From: Alnus glutinosa
Lineage: Eukaryota; Streptophyta; Magnoliopsida; Fagales; Betulaceae
Reading direction: 5' to 3'
Assembly: GCF_958979055.1 (NCBI RefSeq)
Contig: NC_084887.1
Location: 34,388,620 to 34,452,619 of the forward strand
Length of the DNA stretch: 64,000 nt
Shown here: one piece after another, positions 54,369 through 64,000 of the stretch
Position numbering within the stretch: the first letter of the stretch is position 1
Layout: each line of letters starts with the position of its first letter
Position numbers and translations under genes: made by a program
The notes under the pieces: generated by a model
Databases searched by the model: none
What the model was told of the DNA's origin: nothing
Seen by the model: only the letters and a program-made list of their open reading frames with translations

Positions 54369-54864
54369 GAGCACTCTCAATGGATTATCTATTTGCAACT
54401 TTAAGTTAGAATGGATAACAAAAGTGCTAAAAAGAGACTCCATCAGCTTATGTATTCAAACTCTTTAATAGATTTTTCTTAATTCCATAAATAGTGCAAC
54501 TCTACAAGTAGAGTTATACTATTCACTTATTTATTTTATTTTATTCTTTATCTCTACCTTTTTAGCTTCTTTTTTTTTTTTTTTTTTTCCCTCCACCGCT
54601 CCACGTTCTTCCTAAAAATTTCTTCTTTTATAGTGGAGATCTAAGGAAAAGTGTGTAAAGTAATGAAGTTATCAAGCGGGACCCACGTGAAAAAAAATAA
54701 TATAATGAAAAAAAATTAATGAAAAATTAAAAAAATATATATAGAGAGTTAATAATATATAATCGGATGTATAGAGCATTTTAAAACTCATTAGCTAAAC
54801 TAAATAAAATAGATTTTGATTAGTTATTCTAGATTGAAAAATACATAAGTCATTGGGAGTGCTC
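54369..54864. mobile_element. Harbinger-like MITE
   Basis: Ends GAGCACTCTCAATGG and CATTGGGAGTGCTC are inverted, with TAA on both sides (54366-54368 and 54865-54867). The subterminal TAGATTTTGATTAGTTATT matches the reverse of the element end near 18800, so they form one family. Confidence 0.8.
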
Positions 54865-55401
54865 TAAAAGAGGCTTTGATGTGTGGATGTAGTTATAAGA
54901 CGAACCACCTAAAATCTATGTTTCTTCTGTTTCATTTATCTCTCTTTCAATTATTATTAGTTCTTACATTCTGAACACAAACATGTGCAAGTCAATTTAA
55001 GTATAGGAAAAATATAATTTTACTCCATCAGTTTTTTAATCAAACTTTTAACTTTTTATGACAAGTTAGATGTGCGATTTTTTTGTATTGTATTCGACTG
55101 TTCTTTACTATATTCAAAATTACGAATACCGATAAAATTTGTTTTTAAAATTGTTCTTAGATTATTTAGAGAAATTGAGACAAAATTTAAAAAAAGTTGA
55201 ATAAAACTTGAATTACAAAAATCAACCCAAACATGTTTTTCAAAAATAATAAAATATAATTAAAAATAAATAAAAATATGAGTTACCCAAACATGACCTT
55301 AAGTGTTTTGACATATTCACTTCACTCCTTCTGTTAAAACCATCAAAAACTGTGTAGGGGCATTAAACTCGTTAATGCCACGTAAACAATTTTGTCATTT
55401 T

Positions 55402-55434
<33 letters not shown>

Positions 55435-55742
55435 ACAACAACAACAACAACAATCTAAAAGAATATAAAATTGTAGGTTATGCGACCATTCCAAACTCAT
55501 GATAGTAGTTGTCGTGTGAGCCACCACATTGCTGAGGGGTGGCTGCCTGAGCCACTCCTCAATGGACGCTCAAATACCTCACCGTTTGAGTCCCCCACCC
55601 TTATAAAGATGGAGGGAGGCTCTTTTTTACATTTTTTAAAAGTTTTAATATTTTTAATAAATTTTTGTATTAAAAAAGAAAACATTCTTTTTTAAATGAC
55701 GTAACAAGTTAATGTCACATAAAGTTTCAAAGGAAGTGAGTG

Positions 55743-55775
<33 letters not shown>

Positions 55776-56253
55776 ACTTTAATGAGTTAAATGTTGAATT
55801 TAAAAACCAAATGAGTAAACTGAAATTGCGTGATTGCTTAATAAGTAAATTAATATTTTTCCTTAAATATATTTATTTATTTATTTATTTTAGAATATCT
55901 CAAAAGGTCTATTTTTCAAAATTTAAATATCTATTTTTACATTTTGCCTAAACAATCATTGCTCTTTTTCAATAAATTGTTTCTACAAAAAAAAAAAAAA
56001 AAAATTGTGCTTATCTCTATCAGAAAAAGAAAGAGACTCTAGCCGGGTATTTAACCTTTTTACTTTTAGTAAATAAGAAAAAATCATATTTAATTCTTAG
56101 GTATTCATTTGGTTTAGATTTAATCCTTGAGGTTCTACTTTCAAAAATAAAATCTTTAGGTTTTACATATATTTTAAATAAGTCTAGTTACTTTTCCGTC
56201 AAAAATAAAAGTTTGTTATCTATAATGTATGTAATCACGAAAAATGTTAGATT
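54865..56253. other. Spacer with a foldback region
   Basis: AT-rich. A large imperfect palindrome at 55302-55790 (AAGTGTTTTGACATATTCAC facing GAAGTGAGTG...AACACTTT) has long A runs in both arms and a GC-rich core around 55500-55600 (GGTGGCTGCCTGAGCCAC). Confidence 0.55.
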
Positions 56254-56366
56254 TACAACACCAATACAACAACTGTACAACAATCCCTCACATGAGGGTG
56301 GGTCCCACATACTGGGGCCCACCCTCATGTGAGGGGTTATTGTGCTGTTGTTGTATTGGTGTTGTA
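56254..56366. repeat. Near-perfect hairpin (113 bp)
   Basis: Two arms of about 53 bp, TACAACACCAATACAACAAC ... CATGAGGGTGGGTCCCA and its reverse complement with few mismatches, are separated by only a few bases. This is a compact terminal-inverted-repeat element whose RNA would fold into a long stem. Confidence 0.85.
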
Positions 56367-56499
56367 CAAGAATACCACTTGACACGTCAGCATCCAAGCT
56401 ACCCTAATATCAATGCCATGTCATCCATGAGGAAAAAACATAAACAAAAGACCCAAGTACTCTCTTAGACGTTGGATTTAATCATTGAGTAATTTTACA

Positions 56500-56633
56500 T
56501 GTACATTAAGTGTCGATCAAAAAATTATGTGGCTTTTAAAATCACCATTAAGCATGTGATTGATCAAATGATGATTTTGATCAAATAGTAATTTTAAAAG
56601 CCACCTTATTTTTTTTATAAACACTTAATGTAC
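56500..56633. repeat. Palindromic MITE
   Basis: GTACATTAAGTGT at the left faces ACACTTAATGTAC at the right, with inner arms GTGGCTTTTAAAATCACCA and ATTTTAAAAGCCACC. No coding. Confidence 0.7.
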
Positions 56634-56638
56634 TATTA

Positions 56639-57296
56639 GGCTTTGTTTGGTTTGCGGAATGAGTATTCCAATGAGAAATGGAATAGTTATTACTAGAAAT
56701 AAAAGAGAGCGGAATTGAATAATTATTTATACTTTTTAGTCTAGTAACAACTCATATACTTTAATTGAAAATTATTTTTTAAAAAAAAAATAAAGAAAAT
56801 TAAAAAATAAAAACCAAAATTATTAAAAAAATAAATAAATTGAAAACCTGTGGGTGATGGGTGGTTGGCCACCCCCGTAGTCAATCGCGAAGCAAATCAG
56901 GGGTGGCCTATGCCACATCCAAATGGTCTAGGGGTGGTCGCACCACCCCCGACACGCCTCAGGGGTCCACCACACACCACCCATGTCTCCTTATGTAGCT
57001 GGCCAACCACCCCAATGGGTGGTTGCCCAGCTAAGGTAAGGGTTTGATTTCTCTTTTTTTAAAAATTAAAAATAAAAAATTGGAAGAAAATATAAAATAA
57101 TAAGTGATTTTTTTTTTGTGTGGAAAATATAGTTTATTTATGTAGGAATAACTATTCCTCTCACTTTTTTAGAGGAATAGGTATTCCTCTTCGTAAGGGA
57201 ATAGTTATTATATCTATGGAATAGATCTTTACCAAACAAAAAATTAGGGAATAGTCATTCAATTCTAAAGGTCTATTCCGCGAACTAAACAAGTCC
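56639..57296. mobile_element. Harbinger-like MITE with GC-rich core
   Basis: Ends GGCTTTGTTTGGTTTGCGGA and TCCGCGAACTAAACAAGTCC are inverted; TTA flanks both sides (56636-56638 and 57297-57299). The middle (56846-57040) is a GC-rich island of GGTGGTTGGCCACCCC-type palindromes. Confidence 0.8.
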
Positions 57297-58919
57297 TTAA
57301 AATTACTCATAAAAAACATAACCAAAAGACCCAAGTACTCTCTTCTTTTGGTGAGTAACTACAATTTGGAAAAAGTAGGAAATAAACATTTTGGGTCGTC
57401 AAGGTAGGGTACATTGAAGCTGTGAACCCAGGGCTAAGGGTTGTTTTTGTTTGGTTCATCAAGGTTCTTGCGTTTCTAGGCTTTATTTAGTATTCATTGT
57501 TGCATTATGAGCCAGATTGTCGATTTTTTAGTATTTTGTGGTTTGTTCTTGTTAGAAACTCTTCTGGGTTCTGAAATTATAGGCTTTATTCATCTCTCAC
57601 CGTCACATTATGTGATTCATACAACAAATTCTTGTCTTTTGAGGTATTTGTTGTTATTTTTTTATTTTTATTTTTTTTTCCTATTTTGTTGTTGTTAGTA
57701 GCTTAATCCAGGTATTTGAAGTCTTTCCAGGTAGCGAGAGGTGGAAAATCAATTAAAGGAATTTTTTAGTTTTAAGGGTATTTTCTCATTTGGGGGACAA
57801 TGACAATTTTTTGGTAATCTGAGGAGAGTAATAATTATTGATGAAAAAGTGACAAATTTTGGCAAAACATAAATATCTTATTCTTGAATTGAATACCAAA
57901 TGACAAAATCCGAATAAATAAAAAATTGGAAGGCAAAATATATTTTTTCCCAAATAAAATTGATTAAATATTTTTTTGTTGGATTTTTTCATTTTGGGTG
58001 GACTAGCATAGTTATTTGTTTAGTTTTAAGCCTATAATGAGATGAACCAATTTTTGTGTACATCCATCATCTTAGATACAAGTAAAATTAGCCAATTAGA
58101 CTTCATTCTTTCATTATGCGAAATTAGAGTCAAGAGTAATAGTCTCTCAACACACACAATACTATTTTTTCTTCTTTAATTTTGGGCATGGAGATTACGC
58201 AGACAAATATTGGAAGCTTATTTTGTGAAATAATGAAGGTATGGTATTCTTTTTCTTGATCTATACAGGCCATGAAGAAATAACATATATTTATTATTAA
58301 ATAGCATTTCGGTTGGATTTTTTTTTTTGTACGTTAATAGCTTCAATTAGATGAGTCGAAAATAAAATTACATATTTGCCATTTTAATTGTGGTTAGCAA
58401 ATATAAAGTTCAATCAACCTCAAATTTAATGTGGCGGCAGAAAGGTACATAATTCCCTAGCTCGTGTGTCAGGCGCCGTGGTTCGTTTGGCGTACAAGTG
58501 GGCAACCACCCTAGATTATGGGCACATGTAGGGTACCAAAACGAACCTTTTGCATTTCTTTCTTTAAGGTATGCTAATTGGCATGGATTTAATCATTTAA
58601 GCCTTTCGCTTTTGGGTCCAATCCTGAGTTGGCTAGAATTTGTTCACAGTGGCCAAATTTCATTAAAAATGAAAAAAAATAAAAAATAAAAAATGCCATT
58701 TCCACCATCCACGAACAAAAAGAAGTGCAAATATATTAGTGAAACCAGAGATTTCACAGATCGATAACATATAGAAAAGCCGCTCACATGTAGGTAAAAC
58801 CCCTAAGGAGTGACTGATTTTGGCAAAGTAGTTTAAATCTTCAACCCAACAAAACAAAGTCCATATCAAAAGGAAGCAGAGATATATAGTTAGTAGTAGT
58901 GAGGTGGTAATAGGAGAGT
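57297..58919. other. Intergenic, 3' of the GASA gene
   Basis: AT-rich spacer. Short frames with poly-Phe and poly-Lys runs show no family. The part near 58860-58919 is probably GASA 3' UTR. Confidence 0.45.
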
Positions 58920-59901
58920 TCAAGGGCACTTGGGGCCTCCTTCCTTGGTCTTCCAGTTGTTGTAGCAAGGGCACACGGCTTTGTTCCCATAGTACCCGGG
59001 AGGCACGCACAGGCACTTATTGCAGCACTTCTGACAGAAGAACATGCATGGCTTGTGGTATTGGGTCTTGCTGCACCTCCTCGAGCATTGTGATGGGCAT
59101 TCTACGCATTTCAAAATTACAAAACATAATCATTTCGTTTTCGCACAAGTCAAAGACCCACATGCAAAAGTTGTCAAACAACCTTTGACCACAGTCAAAC
59201 AACCTTTTAACCCATATACATACAGGAAACAACCGTTGACCAGTCAAAATATTTTTTAACGCATACACAGGAAACGACCATTGTGATGGGCATCTAATAA
59301 ATCGCTTCCTTTTCAGTTTTCACCATAGTTAAGGACCCCAAAATGCAACAAAGACAAATGGGAAAAGACTCTGCACATCTGCTGTGCAGGTTTTTAGAGA
59401 CATGGGTTGGATTCATGTGGTGGGACTCATGTACAAAGATGCACAACAGTTGCACCGATCAGGTCTCGAGACAAATAGGGTAAAACGATATAAAGTACTT
59501 GAACCATATACAGGAAAATGGGAGGAGGGCAGAGAAAGGCAAGAAAGGACAAGGAGGAGAGAGGAAATGAAAGTGGAATGAGAAAGAAAATGACCCACTT
59601 TTGGGCATTTTCACTCTGGATCTACTCTACTCTCTGCCATTTTTACTGAATTATGTATGCAATTTCCAATCCCTTAAAAGGGTTAATTTTCCTGGCTCTC
59701 TAAATGTCTAGGTACTAAAAGAAAATAAAATGAGAATGAAAGAATCACTACTTACGGTTGCTCTTGAGACTCCCTGGTCCATAATTCTGAAATCACATAA
59801 AAATTTAGACCAAAAAGTAAACATTCCATTATCGCCCGAATAAAAAATTTAAAAAAAAAAAAAAAAAATCCAAACTCCCCCACATTTTGTTAATTTGGGG
59901 A

Positions 59902-59932
<31 letters not shown>

Positions 59933-60201
59933 GCCATTGTCATGGTGATGACCTCCATGCCCATGAGATGCCACAACCTGTGAACAGAACAAAACAAAAA
60001 GGCCAAAAAAAAAAAAAAATTGTAAATACAATTTATCCCCAGAAGTGAACATTTTTCTTCCTTTCAATTTTTGGTTTAAAAAGTTTGTTTCATGTTCATA
60101 GTAGAATATAGAGTGACGAAAGAAAGACCCACCATGGTTTGAAGCATAGAAATGGCAATGAGGGCCAAGAGCAAGGCAGCAACAAACTTCGCCATGGCCA
60201 T
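58920..60201 (-). CDS. GASA/snakin gibberellin-regulated cysteine-rich peptide
   Basis: A small secreted protein of the GAST1/snakin family, linked in known members to hormone-regulated growth and antimicrobial defence. Exons on the minus strand are 60133-60201, 59933-59977, 59756-59786 and 58920-59101, giving 108 residues. A signal peptide covers residues 1 to about 26 (FVAALLLALIAISMLQTMVVA). A His/Gly-rich linker follows (SHGHGGHHHDNG), then NYGPGSLKS and the 60-residue GASA domain with all 12 cysteines: CPSQCSRRC, CMFFCQKCC, CLCVPPGYYGNKAVCPC, ending GGPKCP. Exon 4 could be read from a later ATG, but the spliced model restores the family start and signal. It is near GASA4-like proteins at the C-terminus; assignment to one member is not certain. 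A GGTATAAATAG lies about 130 bp upstream. Confidence 0.93.
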
Positions 60202-61481
60202 TGCTACTCACAAACCCCTCTTGTCAAACCTGAAAGGCACACACTGGGACAACAGGGGCAAAGAGAAGAAGCTTTTGGGGTGAGGGTTTTGATTTTTGAT
60301 TACAGCGGTAGGAGTGTGGGGGTATAAATAGAACATCAGTGCAAGTGGGTTGGGCATGAAATTCTTAGGTGTGCTCATTCATATGGATTACACTGTGCTC
60401 TCGTATGTTAAGAAATGACACCTGTGCATGCTAATCTATCACCGCCAGGCGTGCCAGAACATTTGATATACATGATGCCAGGTGTCCCTTGTTGGATGGT
60501 ACGGCTAAGCTTTTGTGCATAAACATTTATGTTGCATAACAAAAAATTTCAATGTTCTTCAATAAGAACATTGATACCAAGTGGTTATGCAACTGATATT
60601 GATATTTTCTTAAAAAAAGAACATTGATACCTCTTCCCGCAAGTAAAATTCGAGATGGCGTGGATCTTGGTGGACTACTGTGTGAACGTGATCCGGGTTC
60701 ATTTTCCTGAAATTGGACCTTTTTGCGTAGATTATAATTATATATACTCATTCGTTAAAAGGGTAAAAAATGGCATAGTCTTAAGTGACTTAAGCGGTTG
60801 TCTAAAAGTCTAAAACTTCCTATTGAATAAGATCTCTAATATGATATATAAATAAAATAAAATAAAATAAATAAAGGCTATAATATGATAAAAAGTTAAT
60901 AAAATATTCTTTAATTAAGGCTACACTTAATAATGGTACAATAATTAGTCTAATATGGTAAAAAATTAATAAATAGTTTTTTGTTAAGGCTCTCAATAAT
61001 GGTAAAAGTAATTACAAATTGAAAGTTTCAAAAAAGGTCAATAAAATATTGGAAAGTTCCACTTATTTACTCTTTTTAAAAGTTCTACTTTTACATTCAT
61101 AAAATTAGTTCAATATGCATACTTTTTTCTCCAACATTTATTTGAATTGAATGTTTAAAAAGATATGAAAAGTCTTCAAAGTATATAAATTCTCATTATT
61201 TACATTGTGTATAAATTTATAATAGATAGAATTACACCATCGGTGAGTCTTTAATGTCCAACAATTTTTTTTTGCATTATATTCTATTACAAATCAACCG
61301 TTATATAACTTAATTCCATTTTGCTCTTTTTTTTTTTCTTTTTTTTCTTTTTAAGTCTTCTTATTTTATGTCTTTAAATCAAATGATAAATCATTTTATA
61401 TATAATAAGTTATAAAAAAAAATTAAAAAAATTAAAATACATTTTACAAATAAAAAAAAATTCTAATTAACATATTAAATA

Positions 61482-61541
<60 letters not shown>

Positions 61542-62046
61542 TTAAAAATATAAAAAAATAATTTCACTTAAATTTATCAAACCGGTCCCATGTATATTCA
61601 TTGTCGAGGAATCTTAATAAAGTCCATTAACTCATCATTATAGAGTTTTGCACTCATAAATTTGATTGACGTGTGGGGTTCATCTTGTAGGAATTGAAGC
61701 TATGTTAAAGAGGTTGCGAATGGGCTCAATTTTCATTGTTACAAAACAGAGTGTGCCATCACAGCTAGTATTTGTCAAAATCAAATACAATAAATGTTTT
61801 GCCATTGCAGGATAAATAAGAAGAGAAATGGCCTATTTGTTAACGTATAATTTAATTTGGAAAACTGTTAGGCTTCGAAGTCAAAATGGGGTTGATAATA
61901 TATTTTTATCGTAATTATTTGTAAAAAAAAACTCTCTATATTTATTCTCAGAGTAATCAATGGGACAATACCATCCAACAACTTCAAAGTTACATGCTTT
62001 TATAAGAGACAGAAGAATGAATAGATCTAGGCTTAAAAGTATCTTA
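60202..62046. other. GASA upstream region and spacer
   Basis: A TATA-like motif (minus strand CTATTTATACC, near 60327-60337) lies about 130 bp before the ATG. A CCTCTTCCCGC-type stretch and the dispersed repeat copy 2 (60775-61600), with a (TA)n run at about 61484-61532, follow. No gene is seen. Confidence 0.45.
60775..61600. repeat. Dispersed AT-rich repeat, copy 2
   Basis: Collinear with 31890-32640: CTTAAGCGGTTGTCTAAA start, TTTAATTAAGGCT, ATTACACCATCGGTGAGTCT, ATTCTATTACAAATCAACCG. A (TA)n tract has expanded in this copy. Confidence 0.7.
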
Positions 62047-62999
62047 GAGCACTAGCAGCATGTTTCCAACCATTTTCCCTAATTTAGGGTAAATTTAGGA
62101 AACTAAACCACTTTTTATTCCCTATAAAAAAACACTCCCACAATAAATTCTCTTAATTTTTCCTATATCAATTAAATATTATTTTTTACTATTATTTTAT
62201 TCTTTTTTATCTTTCCTACTTTTATTTTTTTATTCATTCTTCTATTCTGTCTTGCTCTCTCCTTCTCCGTCCTCTCTCTCTCTCTCAAAACCCACCAACT
62301 TCGACGACAACGCTATTTTGCCAGCCATGATCGTCGCGAACCGGAGTTGTATCTCCCCAGTCAACCAGTGGGTCTCCGGCTAGACACGTTCAATTTTGAG
62401 TCAGGTCGATGACGATCCAGGTTGGGGTCAAGTTCTCCTTGAGGGTCTTGAGCCACACTTCACCCTCTCCGATGTGTCATATCAGTGTTCAAACGGACTC
62501 TTTCTCGTCAAGTAGCTCAACCCGAAAAGGCGAGAAGAGGAACCAAGCAGTCTCGGTTTCGAACTCTTGGACTTTGGAGAAGATAAGCCCCACCCAATAT
62601 CCCATTTTCCAATTCCACCCCCAACCCATCAGGATTGTCGTCTCCTCCGTCCTCCTCGGGATCCCCGTCTTCATCTGTTTCTGGAGCCGGAGAGGCCATG
62701 AGTTCGCCGACTACAAGATGCGTACTGATTTTTTGTCAACCCATCTCCCTGCTTCATCTGCTTCAGGAGGCGCGAGAGCATAGAGGAAAGAGGAGACTCG
62801 AGAGAGCCAGAGAGGAGAGAGAAGAGAGGAGAGACATTTTTTTCTTTATATTAAAATAAGGTATTGGGTAGCACTGTAGCTACCCAACGATGGAGCCCAA
62901 TAATAGGGTAAATACTGTGGTATGGATTTTGTAATTTTTTTCAAATTTTTCTTAATTTAGGGAATAGAACTACATATAAGGCATCTGCTACTAGTACTC
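62047..62999. mobile_element. Harbinger-like element with GC-rich, coding-like interior
   Basis: Ends GAGCACTAGCAGCATG and GCATCTGCTACTAGTACTC are inverted, with TTA on both sides (62044-62046 and 63000-63002). The interior (62270-62860) is GC-rich, has a (CT)n leader and a 124-codon open frame (62409-62783) of Ser/Pro-rich composition that I do not recognise. CACTGTAGCTACCCAA near the right end is a palindrome-bearing motif. The inner part may be captured host sequence or simply element sequence. Confidence 0.7.
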
Positions 63000-63002
63000 T
63001 TA

Positions 63003-64000
63003 GCATGCTTATCGTGAACAGTGAAATAGTTCCTATAATAGCTGTGTTCGATGCCTAAACATCATGAACTGTGAAAGAAGAATTTCCCTGTTTGAGCCTA
63101 CAATTCTGTAGTACAGTATATATGACCCATGTTTCTAACTTTCTAGGGTGAAAAACAACATTAATTTGCAGTAAAAATAAGGTTTACTAGGTTTTCGTTG
63201 TTAAATTATGTCATACTTGAATGAATTTTATCTTTAAAATGCTTATTTAGCAACATAGCAAAACATGTTTTGGCTGTGTCACTGTCAGTAATAATGGGAG
63301 GAACCATTAAGTGAGTAGCAGCACATGTTAGGTGAACTTGTTGGACTGATGCAATGATAGAAGTAAACAAGTACAATAAAAACCAATCCACTAGCAATAA
63401 GTTTTTGTTTTTCTAAAAAAATACTTTAAAAGATACTTGATGTATTACTTTCGATCAAATCATTTTTTGAAGTTAAAATTTTATTTTTTAAAGTTAAAAC
63501 CTTTATCAAACATATTCCATTCATCGTGTTGTCACATCATATTCACTAAGAAGGCAACATGTATTTCCTTTAATAAAAAATTATAATAGAAACATAAAAA
63601 AGTAAAAAGTAAATAACAATAATACCCCTACTTTAACTTGAAAAAAAATAAAAATAAAAAACCTTGTACAACAGCCCTACGGCCGGCGGCCGTGGGTCTC
63701 CATGTCCATGCCCATTGCAGTGGCACAAAACCCAGCATGAAGCTGGAGCTCATCGAAGGCCTAATCAGAGGACCCCCTCCCTCAAAAAAAAAAAATATTT
63801 TTTTTTTTTAAAAAAAAAAAGAAAAAAAAGAACCCAACTCAAAAATGGAAGAACACTCAAACATTTCCACACATCATGAAACCATTAGAGGACAATTATA
63901 TGTCTTTCTCCTTCTATCCGAGCCTAAGAGGTTGGGCCGCAAATGCATAAGTTTGATTGAAAATTGGTTAGTATAAATTTGACTTGAATTCTATTAGTTT
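63003..64000. other. Intergenic, end of window
   Basis: AT-rich with no recognised gene. CTACGGCCGGCGGCCGTGG at about 63678 is a short GC palindrome, followed by poly-A/T tracts. Confidence 0.4.

Overview
This is a gene-moderate, AT-rich stretch of a flowering-plant nuclear genome. Genes have many exons split by AT-rich introns. Their products are plant-specific (chloroplast starch synthase, thylakoid FtsH, PPR, GASA/snakin, S-like RNase, DMP and F-box proteins), and the spacers are packed with small transposons. The genes look like those of a woody core eudicot, but the species cannot be fixed from the sequence alone.

Layout. 1-7.8 kb (+): the 3' two-thirds of a soluble starch synthase II gene. 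Its introns carry a 5'-truncated LINE, a 160-bp tandem duplication and a MULE-type element, two of these with target-site duplications. 9.0-10.1 kb (+): an intronless F-box gene. 12.8-13.4 kb (-): a broken DMP (DUF679) gene. 14.8-16.0 kb (-): a five-exon T2 ribonuclease. 16.5-20 kb: an LTR-like segment and repeat-rich spacer. 20.3-24.8 kb (-): FTSH6-type thylakoid metalloprotease with a tandem tRNA-derived SINE array in an intron. 25.2-26.2 kb: a hAT element. 26.5-28.1 kb (+): an E-class PPR gene. 30.0-31.7 kb (-): an AVT1-type amino acid transporter, with a second copy of its first exon 3.6 kb upstream. 35.5-42.5 kb: spacer with nested MITEs. 42.6-53.8 kb (-): a complete 28-exon SMC4 (condensin) gene with an E2F-like site upstream. 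54-58.9 kb: a cluster of MITEs. 58.9-60.2 kb (-): a GASA/snakin peptide gene. 60.2-64 kb: spacer with further repeats.

There is no operon logic; the genes act in separate pathways: starch synthesis, thylakoid protein turnover, amino acid transport, chromosome condensation, secreted peptide and RNase functions, and organelle RNA processing. The GASA, AVT1-type and FTSH6 genes occur on one strand and, from memory, match a trio of adjacent Arabidopsis chromosome 5 genes, which suggests old conserved synteny. Exon joins were worked out by hand from splice signals, reading phase and family similarity; every complete multi-exon model sums to a multiple of three.

I found no clear undescribed system. 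The points most worth testing are the duplicated, phase-compatible first exon of the transporter, a near-minimal LINE insertion in SMC4, the altered active-site surroundings of the RNase, and a window-wide set of TTA-flanked MITEs, some with GC-rich cores.
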